Source of the DNA: Sphingobacterium zeae
GTDB lineage: Bacteria > Bacteroidota > Bacteroidia > Sphingobacteriales > Sphingobacteriaceae
DNA length: 64,000 nt
Direction: 5' to 3'
NCBI RefSeq assembly: GCF_030818895.1
Contig: NZ_JAUTBA010000001.1
Location: 4,402,001 to 4,466,000 of the forward strand
The notes beneath the pieces are model-generated. The model searched no databases. It saw nothing but the letters and a program-made list of their open reading frames with translations, and had not been told where the DNA came from. The translations under genes and the position numbers were made by a program. The number at the start of each line of letters is the position of its first letter. The first letter of the stretch is position 1. Below, one piece after another: positions 8,510 to 17,789 of this stretch.

Positions 8510-9451
8510 ATGATGAATGTATTGATCAATAAGGAGGTTGCCACACATATCCGCAGCTGGCGCTTTATCGTGCTGATCCTGCTGATTGTACTGACATTTG
8601 GCGCATCCCTGTATGTTTCATCTTCAGGACTTAAAGAAGCTGTCGGTAATATGAAAGATCCCGACCAGTCATTCCTTTACCTCAAGCTGCTTACAACGAC
8701 GGATAACTCGATCCCTCCATTCCATGTATTTCTGAATTTTTTGGCTCCCTTATTGGGTATAGCCCTGGGCTTTGACGCCATTAACTCCGAGTATAACAGT
8801 GGAACTTTAACACGACTTGTGGCACAGCCCATCTACCGCGACAGCCTTTTAATTTCCAAGTTTTTTGCTCCGCTGATTGTTGTGAGCACCTTGTTTACCG
8901 CACTCGTCTTGCTCATGATCGGGGGAGGATTAATCGGCACAGGTGTGCGGATAGAACCACAGGAACTCCTGCGCATCTTAGGATTCACCCTGATCAGCAT
9001 ACTATATGTTGCCTTTTGGCTCAGTCTGTCGATATTGCTTTCCATTCGTTTTAGGCAGCCAGCAACTTCAGCGTTGACAGCCATCGGCATCTGGCTGTTT
9101 TTTACGGTATTTTTTCCGATTTTGGTCAACTTGGCCATACGCCCATTTTTACCCAATCCCAATTACATTTCAGAGCAGGAATACCTGAGTTACAACGAAC
9201 TCATCCTTAACCTGCTCCGCCTATCGCCCAGCCAGCTTTACACCGATGCCACTACGACCTTATTGATGCCATCGGTACGCAGCCTCGGCCCCATTGCCAT
9301 GGAACAGATGGTTGGCGCCATTCCGGCACCACTTTCCTTTCGCGAAAGTTTCCTGATGGTATGGCCGCAGATCAGTGGGCTTACAGCAGCCATGATGATC
9401 TGCTTTGCTTGGTCCTATTTCATCTTTATGCGAAGAGAAATTCGGAACTAG
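8510..9451 (+). CDS. ABC-2 type transporter permease
   Basis: The 313-residue integral membrane protein has six predicted hydrophobic helices (about residues 18-38, 80-100, 122-150, 158-180, 188-210 and 285-305). An extracytoplasmic insertion lies between helices 5 and 6 (about 212-280). The cytoplasmic segment EYNSGTLTRLVAQPIYR is the usual ABC-2 coupling region. It is the membrane partner of the ATPase two bases upstream and ends in a bidirectional terminator. The substrate is unknown. Confidence 0.92.
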   Translation: MMNVLINKEVATHIRSWRFIVLILLIVLTFGASLYVSSSGLKEAVGNMKDPDQSFLYLKLLTTTDNSIPPFHVFLNFLAPLLGIALGFDAINSEYNSGTLTRLVAQPIYRDSLLISKFFAPLIVVSTLFTALVLLMIGGGLIGTGVRIEPQELLRILGFTLISILYVAFWLSLSILLSIRFRQPATSALTAIGIWLFFTVFFPILVNLAIRPFLPNPNYISEQEYLSYNELILNLLRLSPSQLYTDATTTLLMPSVRSLGPIAMEQMVGAIPAPLSFRESFLMVWPQISGLTAAMMICFAWSYFIFMRREIRN

Positions 9452-9530
9452 GAAAGTTAATAATCGATTAAATATGTTTAAAAGCAGGATCTAGGCAGGT
9501 CAAATCGTCGTGCAATAGATTACAAAAATT

Positions 9531-9562
9531 AAAGGTTGCCTGGAGGAGCTCCAGCAACCTTT
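9531..9562. terminator. Bidirectional hairpin terminator between convergent genes
   Basis: AAAGGTTGC and GCAACCTTT pair around an inner TGGAG/CTCCA stem with one bulged C and the loop GAG, giving about 14 bp of stem. Flanking A and T runs on both sides suit termination of both the ABC operon and the convergent DoxX-like gene. Confidence 0.75.
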
Positions 9563-9631
9563 ATGCATTTAAGCTGCTCCCCTGCGCAGAGGATCCGCCA
9601 TAAATAATGATCTGCTATAGACTGTTCGAAT

Positions 9632-10024
9632 TTATGTATCGCTTGTGCTTTTTAATGCCCATGCTACCAGCACCGGCTGAAAAAATAAGCGTGCCAGGCG
9701 TTTACCGTCCGTATCCAAACCAAATCCATCACGGCGATCGGTATATTGCGCAATATTTCCAGGAAATACAGCCGTAAAAAAAGCAGCAGCAATTTTTCCA
9801 ACCTTCGACCGCTGTTTAGCAGGCGCCAGTATGAGTGCTGCCCCCAGGGCAATTTCAGCGTAACCAGAATATACAACGGTGTCGTCTTTGGAGATCGGCA
9901 CCCAATCTGGCACTTGAGCCCGAAATTCTTTACGAGAAAATGTCAGGTGTCCAATTCCCGCCACAACTAAAAATGCACCTAAACCATACCGTGCAATTTT
10001 CTGCATTTGCGATTTATCCTTCAT
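9632..10024 (-). CDS. DoxX-like four-helix membrane protein
   Basis: The 130-residue inner-membrane protein has four hydrophobic segments (about 9-27, 46-66, 74-92 and 108-126) and the DoxX/DoxD-family pattern LVVAGIGHL early and YAEIALGAALIL in the second helix. The function of this family is poorly defined (quinone or redox-linked roles are proposed for some members). It has an ATG start, and its 3' end faces the bidirectional terminator shared with the ABC operon. Confidence 0.82.
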   Translation of the reverse strand: MKDKSQMQKIARYGLGAFLVVAGIGHLTFSRKEFRAQVPDWVPISKDDTVVYSGYAEIALGAALILAPAKQRSKVGKIAAAFFTAVFPGNIAQYTDRRDGFGLDTDGKRLARLFFQPVLVAWALKSTSDT

Positions 10025-10104
10025 CTTTTAAATTTTTATAGAGTACAGCTATCTTAATGGAATTGTTTTTCCATGCTGAAAAAAGAAGTATTCAGTCGAA
10101 GAAA

Positions 10105-10138
10105 AAAGCGGACTATCCGTTATAAGGAAATCCGCTTT
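10105..10138. terminator. Hairpin terminator downstream of the GH26 operon
   Basis: AAAGCGGA and TCCGCTTT form an 8-bp stem, with an inner TCC/GGA pairing, in the 367-bp gap between the DoxX-like and GH26 genes. It lies about 250 bp past the GH26 stop on the minus strand and is flanked by A/T tracts. I see nothing else in this gap. Confidence 0.55.
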
Positions 10139-10391
10139 AATAGATAGACATAGGGAAATCTGCCACATTGGGCAGCGTCTCCTATAGACCGAATCGATGT
10201 CAAGCAATAAACACTTCCCGTTACTCAATCGTTTTCAAAGAAATAAATTAAATGCAGTCGGCACCTCTTTAAAACCAAAAACAGCCTATCTGTATAGGAA
10301 TACAAATCGATCATCATCTTAACACCTAAACTCTTACCGCTAATGGAAGGGTTTAAATAAGTTCATCGTAATTCCTATTGATGTCAATTCA

Positions 10392-11669
10392 TTACTGGAT
10401 CACACCACCCAGTGTTGGGTCTACCCCTACCCTAGCATTACTTAGGCCGTTTTTAAATGCATCTATCGCATCCTGTCCGTTGGTAAAGCGCCAGTCTGTT
10501 TCCTTGTTGATATTAAACCATACAAAACTTTTTATTTTTGGAAACTGCGTTTCCAGCTGGACAAACATATCGTTGATCCATGCGGCTTTATCACCGCCTG
10601 TCGATGAGCAGCCCATTTCAGCAATAAAAATAGGTTTGTTGGGGAAAGCAGTAGTTAGCTTGTTATAAAGTGGACCAAAAACCTGTGCAAAGGACTGCCA
10701 GGTAGACCAGCTCTGAGAGGTCCCAAAATTGTATCCGTCCATACCGATCAAATCCACATAGTCATCACCCGGATAGTAGGATTCTACCGATTGCGGATTT
10801 TTATTGCCATTGGCATTATTAGGTGCCCAGGCCCAACGTGCATTTGTACCGCCTGCCGCACGCACCTTATCGTGCACATAGCGAAAGGCTTTGATATAAG
10901 TAGCTACGGGTACCACTTGATCATTCTGCATGCTCCAGGGATACCAGTCCCCATTAAATTCGTGCGCAAATCGCAGTACGACCGGCTTACCAAATTTGGC
11001 CAATGCTTCCCCATAGCGTTTGATGTCGTTATCGTATTTTCCGGACATCAATTCATCGAGGCCCATCATGGGTTCCCAGGTTACGTGTGGTACATAGCCC
11101 GCTGCGGAAGCTTCCTGGCAAAATGCCGAAGGAAACTCGCGACTACCATCCGCAGTCCAGCCATTAAACATCATGGCCATACTCGGGTTCTTACCAAAGC
11201 CGTTGTAGAAAGACATCGGCGTCCCCGAATCATCAAAGAATCCCCAGTAAAGCAAGCTAGCATCAGCTTTTTGATTGACTTCGAGCGCAACAACACTCGA
11301 TTTACCACCAAAAGTTAGAGCAAAAGATGCTGTCCCCGCCTGTGCCGGGACACCACTTATTTTATATAGCAATGAGCCATATCCTTTTTCCAAACGCCCC
11401 TGCTGCAAGGTCGCTGTCAAGCCCAAGACACCGGTTGAGGCGATGGACGCTCCATTTTCAAAGGCTGCTCCATTACCACCAGCATACGGAAGATACACCT
11501 CTGCCTCGTACGTAGTTCCTGCAACGGCAGCTTTTGACACTTGCATAAATGCCGCATCCAGCGATTGAATCTCAGCAGATCCGTTAATAATTTCGGCATT
11601 GTTTTTTGAGCAGCAGCACAAGTAAAAACAAAGTGTTAAGAGCAATAAATAAGATTTTTTAGCCATCAT
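10392..11669 (-). CDS. Glycoside hydrolase family 26 lipoprotein (beta-mannanase type)
   Basis: GH26 enzymes are retaining endo-glycosidases, mostly beta-1,4-mannanases. The 425-residue precursor has a lipoprotein signal ending in the LCCC cluster (C18-C20) and a beta-sandwich-like module at about 30-135. The GH26 TIM barrel runs from about 138 to the end. Its acid/base is E237 in RFAHEFNGDWYPW and the nucleophile is E351 in IFIAEMGCSS; both are present. It is the last gene of the locus, 27 bp after the surface lipoprotein, and is probably surface-exposed. Mannan, gluco- or galactomannan is the likely substrate, although some GH26 members cut beta-1,3-xylan or mixed-linkage glucan. Confidence 0.9.
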   Translation of the reverse strand: MMAKKSYLLLLTLCFYLCCCSKNNAEIINGSAEIQSLDAAFMQVSKAAVAGTTYEAEVYLPYAGGNGAAFENGASIASTGVLGLTATLQQGRLEKGYGSLLYKISGVPAQAGTASFALTFGGKSSVVALEVNQKADASLLYWGFFDDSGTPMSFYNGFGKNPSMAMMFNGWTADGSREFPSAFCQEASAAGYVPHVTWEPMMGLDELMSGKYDNDIKRYGEALAKFGKPVVLRFAHEFNGDWYPWSMQNDQVVPVATYIKAFRYVHDKVRAAGGTNARWAWAPNNANGNKNPQSVESYYPGDDYVDLIGMDGYNFGTSQSWSTWQSFAQVFGPLYNKLTTAFPNKPIFIAEMGCSSTGGDKAAWINDMFVQLETQFPKIKSFVWFNINKETDWRFTNGQDAIDAFKNGLSNARVGVDPTLGGVIQ

Positions 11670-11696
11670 TATGATATCAGTTTTATGCGTTAATTT

Positions 11697-13019
11697 TTAT
11701 TTTACAAATAGAATGTCATCAAAATAGATTGTTTCATCCTGCGGAACATTCCAGTTATTCAATCGCCATCCGAATTTTCGGAAGGTCGTTCCTTTACTCC
11801 ACATCGGTTTAGCGGCACCTTTGCCGATTGGAATTTTATAATAGGTCCACTCTTTTGTGACGATAATCCCCACTCCGGCAAAATCATTTCCATAGCCATC
11901 CGGCATTCCGTCGCCCATTAAAGCCATTTGTATCCCTTCATTCCCAGCACCGGAAGTCGTTCCTTTCGCCCAGAACGTAATGTAGTTATAACCTTTATCT
12001 TCAAAACCAACCGTATTGACCAGTCCGCCGGGCGAGTAATTATTTGCTGCATATTTAATTGCCAACGAAGAGGTTCCCCGTTTAAAGACGCTGGTGGATA
12101 TTGATTGACTAGATCCGTAATCGTCGCCATCTTTATTGGCTCCGATATTGGCACCATAAGTATCTGTAAACACCTGCAGGGCAAGATTTAAATTGACCAA
12201 TTCAAATGCACTCTTTGTTGTTCCAAATGGTGTCACTAAATCGATCGTTGAGCGCGGGATGCCACCCATCTCAGGCACTTTCACCTGTAGACTATTTGCA
12301 GACTGTGCAAGGATAGGAATTGCCGTTTCGCTGTTGGAAAACTTCAAAGCGGTCACTTTGTCGAGATTCTGTCCAGCGATGGTGATGGTAGCGCCCGGCG
12401 TTACATTGATCTCCGATGTTGTATTTGCAGACGGAAACAGGCCTGCAATATTGATATCCACCACAGTAGTTGCTCGTTTTTGATCCAAGGTATAACGGCT
12501 TGGATTGGCAATCTGTACCGCTACAACCAAATGTTTACCAAAATTATCCGGGTCTGTAATAACACTGTTGTCCACTTCCAGATAAAAGGTTGCAGACCCA
12601 TTCTCCGGCACATCCAGTCGATTGGGCAAGCGGTAGTTTTTGGTCGGAAGTGCCTTGTAATCCGCGCCAAGGGTCCCCTGCTTTAACAACTGCTCTACGG
12701 TATCTGTATTCGCTTTAACGTCAACGCTAAAAGCGCCTTTCGCTGTCCCGGATACGGATGCACCTAATAGGATCTTTGTTTTGTTGGATTGTTCATCGAC
12801 GGTATAGTTCATTCCCGTTGGACTGATCCCATTGGATGATCCCGGGACGGGATAGATCGCGTTTGATCCCATGGAAAAATTAACGCTCTGTGGCATGTAA
12901 ATGAGCGAATCGCCATATTCCTTTGCCGAATCATCCTTTTGACAGGCCGCCAGAGTCAAGGCCATAGCCCAGACACTGAATATCCTGTACATGTTGTTCT
13001 TATAATTGAGTAGATTCAT
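11697..13019 (-). CDS. Surface glycan-binding-type lipoprotein (DUF1735 + IPT/TIG)
   Basis: This looks like the surface glycan-binding protein of the locus. It has a lipobox LAAC at C26 and an N-terminal DUF1735 (BT_3987-like) module at about 35-190. A TIG/IPT immunoglobulin-like domain covers about 190-275 (VTPGATITIAGQNLDKVTALKF). The C-terminal module (about 280-440) resembles a carbohydrate-binding jelly roll, ending IYFDDILFVK with aromatic residues in YNYITFWAKG and FRKFGWRLNNW. The start has a clear SD (AGAGGAG) eight bases upstream, unusual here. A 146-bp gap holding a tetranucleotide microsatellite separates it from susD2. Carbohydrate binding is inferred from context and fold resemblance. 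Confidence 0.82.
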   Translation of the reverse strand: MNLLNYKNNMYRIFSVWAMALTLAACQKDDSAKEYGDSLIYMPQSVNFSMGSNAIYPVPGSSNGISPTGMNYTVDEQSNKTKILLGASVSGTAKGAFSVDVKANTDTVEQLLKQGTLGADYKALPTKNYRLPNRLDVPENGSATFYLEVDNSVITDPDNFGKHLVVAVQIANPSRYTLDQKRATTVVDINIAGLFPSANTTSEINVTPGATITIAGQNLDKVTALKFSNSETAIPILAQSANSLQVKVPEMGGIPRSTIDLVTPFGTTKSAFELVNLNLALQVFTDTYGANIGANKDGDDYGSSQSISTSVFKRGTSSLAIKYAANNYSPGGLVNTVGFEDKGYNYITFWAKGTTSGAGNEGIQMALMGDGMPDGYGNDFAGVGIIVTKEWTYYKIPIGKGAAKPMWSKGTTFRKFGWRLNNWNVPQDETIYFDDILFVK

Positions 13020-13069
13020 CTGTTCACTCCTCTTTTTGTTTTTTCAACTAGTTAATAAACTCCCATAAC

Positions 13070-13160
<91 letters not shown>

Positions 13161-13165
13161 TTCTA

Positions 13166-14887
13166 TTACCAGCCTGGATTTTGGACTAGTGTCCCGCCGC
13201 TGATATGGATTTCCGCTTGCGGAAAAGGATAGAAGTTCATCTTTGGCGCTATGAAAACCCTATTTTGAACTTGTCTCGTTTCGTATTGCAGCGTACCAGA
13301 AGTTGTTTTTGTTACGGTAACACCATAGATCGGTTTATTCAATACGGTGGCGGCATCGCCCCAACGGATCAAATCCCAATAGCGGTGATTTTCAAAGGCT
13401 AGCTCCACTTGACGTTCGTGTTTGATCGCTGTACGCAACTCCGCTTTGCCGCTGGCCTGCACCGCTGGCATATCGACCCCCGGACGGGCTCTTAACTTAT
13501 TAATTGCCTCCCGGGCAGTAAGCCCCCAGCCATTGGCTTGATCGGGGCCATAAGCTTCATTCATTGCCTCCGCATAGATCAGCAGCAGATCGCCGTAGCG
13601 GAACAGTGGCCAGTTGTGCGGATTGGTTGCGTTATTGACCAGATTGACATTGTCATTAACAAATTTCTTCAGGTAATACCCCGTTCTACTCGCGTTGGCA
13701 CGTCTCCTATCATCCGTTCCGCCGGCTGTCTGATCGATCGTACGGTTGTTCCACTCACTTCCATTCACCACGACCGTATAGCCGAGACGTGGATCCCGAT
13801 TATCATAAGGCTTACTCGCTGAATAGTTGTCCAGCTTTTCGTAGGCCGACACCAGATTCTCGCTCGGTGTAACTCCACTCAATCCGCCGGGTGTGGCAAT
13901 CGGATAATTTGCACGCTCGAGATCGTTGCTGGCCGTGTAGCGGATCGCCATAATGGTTTCGGCACTATTTAGCGTATTGTTGCCAAGAAAATAATTTCTA
14001 TAATTGTTGTCGAGCGCATTTTTTCCACCTGCATCATCCATGCGATCGGCAAATTGCAATGCCTCCGCAGCAGCTTTTGCAGCACGTTGCCATTTGGCAA
14101 TATCATTACCCGGATTATGCAGCGGACTGGCGGCATAGAGCAGCACACGCGCTTTCAGCATAAGCGCAGCACCCTGATTAAAGCGGCCATCCAGATTTGT
14201 AAATTGTGAGGTTTTCCAGTTTGGCTGCAGGTCTTTTACGTGGCTATCGACAGATGTCACGATATATTCGACGACCTCCTGAAACGAAGAAGCAGCAATA
14301 GCTGGCTTCTCATTCACGCTAAACGTTTTGGTCAATAAAGGCACGCCGCCATAGCGCTTGATCAGCTCAAAATAATAGTATGCCCGAAGCACGTGTGCTT
14401 CAGCTATTGACCAGCCCATGGAGGCTACATCGTTCAGGTACTTAGTACGCGATTCTTGCGTGATGGTATCGCGGTTGACAGCAAGTAAAGCTTTGTAGTC
14501 ACCCCCTTTTTTGTCGATGTATTCCAAAAAATAATTTGCGGCATAGATGCCCGAATAATACATATTGTAACGATCGTCGGGATTATTAAACGCGCCCCAG
14601 TTGCCATTATTAAACAAGTAAACGTCTCCTATAGTATTGGTCTGCTGGGCTTCATCGGTAGCCGCAGCAAAGAGATTTCCGTCCAGCGCCGCAAATTCGT
14701 TTCGCTGGGACAGATAAGCATAGGGTGTATTGGCCAGCTGCATCAGACTTGCGTAGTTGCCATCGATATTATGCTCGGTGGGCTGCGTGTCGAGACGCGT
14801 ATCCAAAAACGACTTCCCACAGCCCGAGAGACTAAGCACTGCTATCGCAATTGCTATTTTGGTGGTTATATGATCACGTAAATACAT
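13166..14887 (-). CDS. SusD/RagB family nutrient-binding lipoprotein (second pair)
   Basis: This is a SusD-like outer-membrane lipoprotein that caps its SusC partner and binds glycan. The 573-residue precursor has a lipobox LSGC at C23, the N-terminal FLDT motif common to SusD proteins, TPR-like helices (EAHVLRAYYYFELIKRYGGVPL), and the C-terminal RagB domain with AFENHRYWDLIRWGDA and FYPFPQAEI. Length is typical. It lies 11 bp after susC2 and immediately precedes the TTGC microsatellite. Confidence 0.95.
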   Translation of the reverse strand: MYLRDHITTKIAIAIAVLSLSGCGKSFLDTRLDTQPTEHNIDGNYASLMQLANTPYAYLSQRNEFAALDGNLFAAATDEAQQTNTIGDVYLFNNGNWGAFNNPDDRYNMYYSGIYAANYFLEYIDKKGGDYKALLAVNRDTITQESRTKYLNDVASMGWSIAEAHVLRAYYYFELIKRYGGVPLLTKTFSVNEKPAIAASSFQEVVEYIVTSVDSHVKDLQPNWKTSQFTNLDGRFNQGAALMLKARVLLYAASPLHNPGNDIAKWQRAAKAAAEALQFADRMDDAGGKNALDNNYRNYFLGNNTLNSAETIMAIRYTASNDLERANYPIATPGGLSGVTPSENLVSAYEKLDNYSASKPYDNRDPRLGYTVVVNGSEWNNRTIDQTAGGTDDRRRANASRTGYYLKKFVNDNVNLVNNATNPHNWPLFRYGDLLLIYAEAMNEAYGPDQANGWGLTAREAINKLRARPGVDMPAVQASGKAELRTAIKHERQVELAFENHRYWDLIRWGDAATVLNKPIYGVTVTKTTSGTLQYETRQVQNRVFIAPKMNFYPFPQAEIHISGGTLVQNPGW

Positions 14888-14898
14888 GGGATAAACAA

Positions 14899-17754
14899 TT
14901 AAAAGGTAAATGAAATTCCTAGATTATAAGATTTCAGCGCCGGATAGCCCGCAGGTGTCTCCGGGTCCATTTGGTATTTCCGGTAGAATGAAGACCAGAC
15001 AAATGGATTAACAGCGGTCAGGAACACCCTGAACTTCTGCATGTGCAATTTCTCCGATACAGCGGATGGTAAGGTATACCCGACCTGCAGCGACCTCAAC
15101 TTGAGGAAGTCTCCATTTTTCATCCAAAAGGTTGAATTGGTATAGTTGTTCGCATTGCTCTGCGTCGTTAACCGCGGAAACGTTGCGCTGTTGCGGGTAT
15201 CAATGCCTTCCGTTGGATAATAAGCCCAAGCATTTCCGGCAATGGGATAAATTGTCGTGTTTCCCACAAAAGGGACCACCTGATTGTAAGCGGCGCCCAA
15301 TAAATTAATATCCATACCTGCTGCTCCTTGAAATAAAGCCGATAGATCAATGCCTTTGTACGCTAGGCCCAGGTTGAATGCATAATACCATTTAGGATAG
15401 GCCGGTTTGCCAATAGCTGTCACATCGCTTTGGTCGACAAAGCCATTCTGGTCCAGATCTTTGTATTTCAGATCCCCCGGTTGCACCGGACCAAAGCTTG
15501 GTTTGGCGAGTCCATCTTTCAGGCTGCCATCGGCGTTAAAATCCTCAAATTGGTAGAAGCCGTCCGCCACCAGCCCCATAGGTGTACCGATAGCACGCCC
15601 AGTTGTATTGGAGAAGGCATTTTTATTGGGTATCTCGGCCTGATAAACGATCTTGTTTTTCGCATAGGTCGCCATCATACCTAGGTTCAGCTGCAGCGCC
15701 CCGATCTGCTCCTGATAACTCAGCCCCAGTTCAATCCCTTCATTGTTCACCTTACCAATATTCTGAAGCGGCAACATATCTGCGCCGGTATAGCCCAGGT
15801 AGCCCGCTATGAGGTTGTTTCGTGTAATGATGCCCGATCTGCGATCGCTAAACCAAGTCGCCTGAAAATCAAGATTTTTAAGTAGCCGCATATCCAGTCC
15901 CAGTTCGTATTTCATGCTTTGCTCAGCGGTAATATCTGGCGTAGCCAGACGGCCTAATCCCAGTCCACCATTAAAAGACAGACTATTGTTGCCCGTTACA
16001 CTGCCAGGGAGGAAACGATAATACTGCTGATAGAGGTATCTACCCTGCAGTGTCTGGTCGTTGCCGGTCTTTCCCGCGGCGATGCGCAGCTTGGCATAGT
16101 TGATCACCGGATTATCTTTGAGGAAATCCTCTTCCGATAGTACCCAGCTTAAAGATGCTGCAGGATACAATTTCCAGCGGTTTCCCGGTGCATAAGCATC
16201 CGATCCGCTGTATCCCCAGCCGAGTTCGGCGAAGTATTTCTCCTGATAAGCATAAGATGCCCTTCCAGAAATCTGCTGATAGTGGTAAGCAATTTTTGAC
16301 GCATCCTCATTGGCATCGGGGATCATATCGCTTGCATAGTAATTGACCACGGCGTTAATATGATGTTTACCGAACTGCCTTTTATATCCAGCCGAAAGGT
16401 TGGACTGCCGCCAGGTCAACTGCCCATAAGGGGTGTTGGTTCCGAAAACTATCGGTGTATTCTGATCGGCGGTCGCCTGTTTACCTTCGTAATAACGGGC
16501 ATAGGTAGCGGTTTTATTCTGGATCACACGCGACCAGGTGTTAAAAGAAACCGCCTGTTCAAGGTACAAGCCTTCTGTCAGGAAGCTCAGATCTTCGCGC
16601 AGGCTAAAGTTTCCCTGTAATGTACGGTCATGCGAAGCATACATACCCAAGGCATTCAGTTCCGCAACCGGATTATTTGGATAAAGTGCATTACCCGACC
16701 ATTGTCCTGTCAGCGCATCGCGCACGGGATAGATATTATTGGGGTAAGTCGTCAGCCGCTTCCAAAAATTCTGCGCATTGTCGTACGTGTTGTTGCTAAA
16801 GGGCTGGCTATAACTTTCGATACGCCCGCCCAGATCAATCTTTCCAGTAAAGATTTTAAAGAACTTCAGGTCCACATTCGAGCGTAGATTATACCTTTTG
16901 AGGCCTGTATTGCGGCTTGCTTCAGCGCCACCCGGGATATTAAAGAGTCCCGTTTGATCCATATAATCCAGGTAGAGGTTATATTTAGCCACCTCCTTCA
17001 TGCCGCCCTGCATATTGACATAGGTATTGGTGTAGCGGCCGTTATTTCGCAGCGACTCGTTGAGCCAGTCCACATTGGTACCGGATCCATCTTTGTACTG
17101 CTGTAGGGCTTGATCGCTGTAGACCGGAGACCATTGAAAGCGGTTGCCATTGAGCGCATAGGCATCGTTACTGATGGCCTGATTGTATAGATTGGCGTAC
17201 TGATAAGCGTCGTAAGGCTTCCTGATCTTGACAGCCTGCTGAATGCCAGATATTACCTGCGCATCAATGCGAAACGTATCGGTATTGGCCCGTTTTGTCG
17301 TCACCCACAACACGCCATTGGCGCCTTTCATGCCAAATGTGGCTAGACTCACCGGATCTTTCAAGATGGTCACACTTGCGATCTCACCGGCGGCAAGGTA
17401 TTGAAAATAGAACGATATATCCACCTGAAATCCATCCACGTAACAGACCAGGACAGCCTGATCGTACGTTGCTCTTCCCCGCATTAGGAGTGTTGCCTGA
17501 TCGTATCCCGGCTGTCCATTGGTTTGGCCTACCATCAATCCATTCAGATGTCCATATAAGGTATTGGTTAAGTTTGCCACAGGTATCTTTTCCAGTTCCT
17601 GTCCACGTACTGTAGCATAATTTTTTACTTTTTGGCTGTCGGTAGAATCCGGAGCAATCCATTCGCCCGGTTGCTGCGCCATCAAGGATGTGCTTCCCGA
17701 CCAAACGGCAAAAAGTAAGGCGGTAGCCTTTTTTATCATTGAATAGGTATTCAT
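14899..17754 (-). CDS. SusC-type TonB-dependent transporter, short form (second pair)
   Basis: This is a SusC/RagA outer-membrane importer of 951 residues. The signal peptide ends near SLMAQ (residue 26). The plug begins almost at once (VKNYATVRGQELEKIPVANLTNTLYGHL) and includes ASVTILKDPVSLATFGMKGANGVLWV near residue 140, followed by the large beta-barrel ending in a terminal Phe. It lacks the carboxypeptidase-like regulatory domain and a recognisable VVVVGYG-type TonB box that the neighbouring SusC1 has, and is about 150 residues shorter. It sits 35 bp after susD1 and 11 bp before susD2. How it is energised is unclear from sequence. Confidence 0.92.
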   Translation of the reverse strand: MNTYSMIKKATALLFAVWSGSTSLMAQQPGEWIAPDSTDSQKVKNYATVRGQELEKIPVANLTNTLYGHLNGLMVGQTNGQPGYDQATLLMRGRATYDQAVLVCYVDGFQVDISFYFQYLAAGEIASVTILKDPVSLATFGMKGANGVLWVTTKRANTDTFRIDAQVISGIQQAVKIRKPYDAYQYANLYNQAISNDAYALNGNRFQWSPVYSDQALQQYKDGSGTNVDWLNESLRNNGRYTNTYVNMQGGMKEVAKYNLYLDYMDQTGLFNIPGGAEASRNTGLKRYNLRSNVDLKFFKIFTGKIDLGGRIESYSQPFSNNTYDNAQNFWKRLTTYPNNIYPVRDALTGQWSGNALYPNNPVAELNALGMYASHDRTLQGNFSLREDLSFLTEGLYLEQAVSFNTWSRVIQNKTATYARYYEGKQATADQNTPIVFGTNTPYGQLTWRQSNLSAGYKRQFGKHHINAVVNYYASDMIPDANEDASKIAYHYQQISGRASYAYQEKYFAELGWGYSGSDAYAPGNRWKLYPAASLSWVLSEEDFLKDNPVINYAKLRIAAGKTGNDQTLQGRYLYQQYYRFLPGSVTGNNSLSFNGGLGLGRLATPDITAEQSMKYELGLDMRLLKNLDFQATWFSDRRSGIITRNNLIAGYLGYTGADMLPLQNIGKVNNEGIELGLSYQEQIGALQLNLGMMATYAKNKIVYQAEIPNKNAFSNTTGRAIGTPMGLVADGFYQFEDFNADGSLKDGLAKPSFGPVQPGDLKYKDLDQNGFVDQSDVTAIGKPAYPKWYYAFNLGLAYKGIDLSALFQGAAGMDINLLGAAYNQVVPFVGNTTIYPIAGNAWAYYPTEGIDTRNSATFPRLTTQSNANNYTNSTFWMKNGDFLKLRSLQVGYTLPSAVSEKLHMQKFRVFLTAVNPFVWSSFYRKYQMDPETPAGYPALKSYNLGISFTF

Positions 17755-17789
17755 AGTTTAAAGTCTTCTAATAGGGTCAGTCTTATCAA

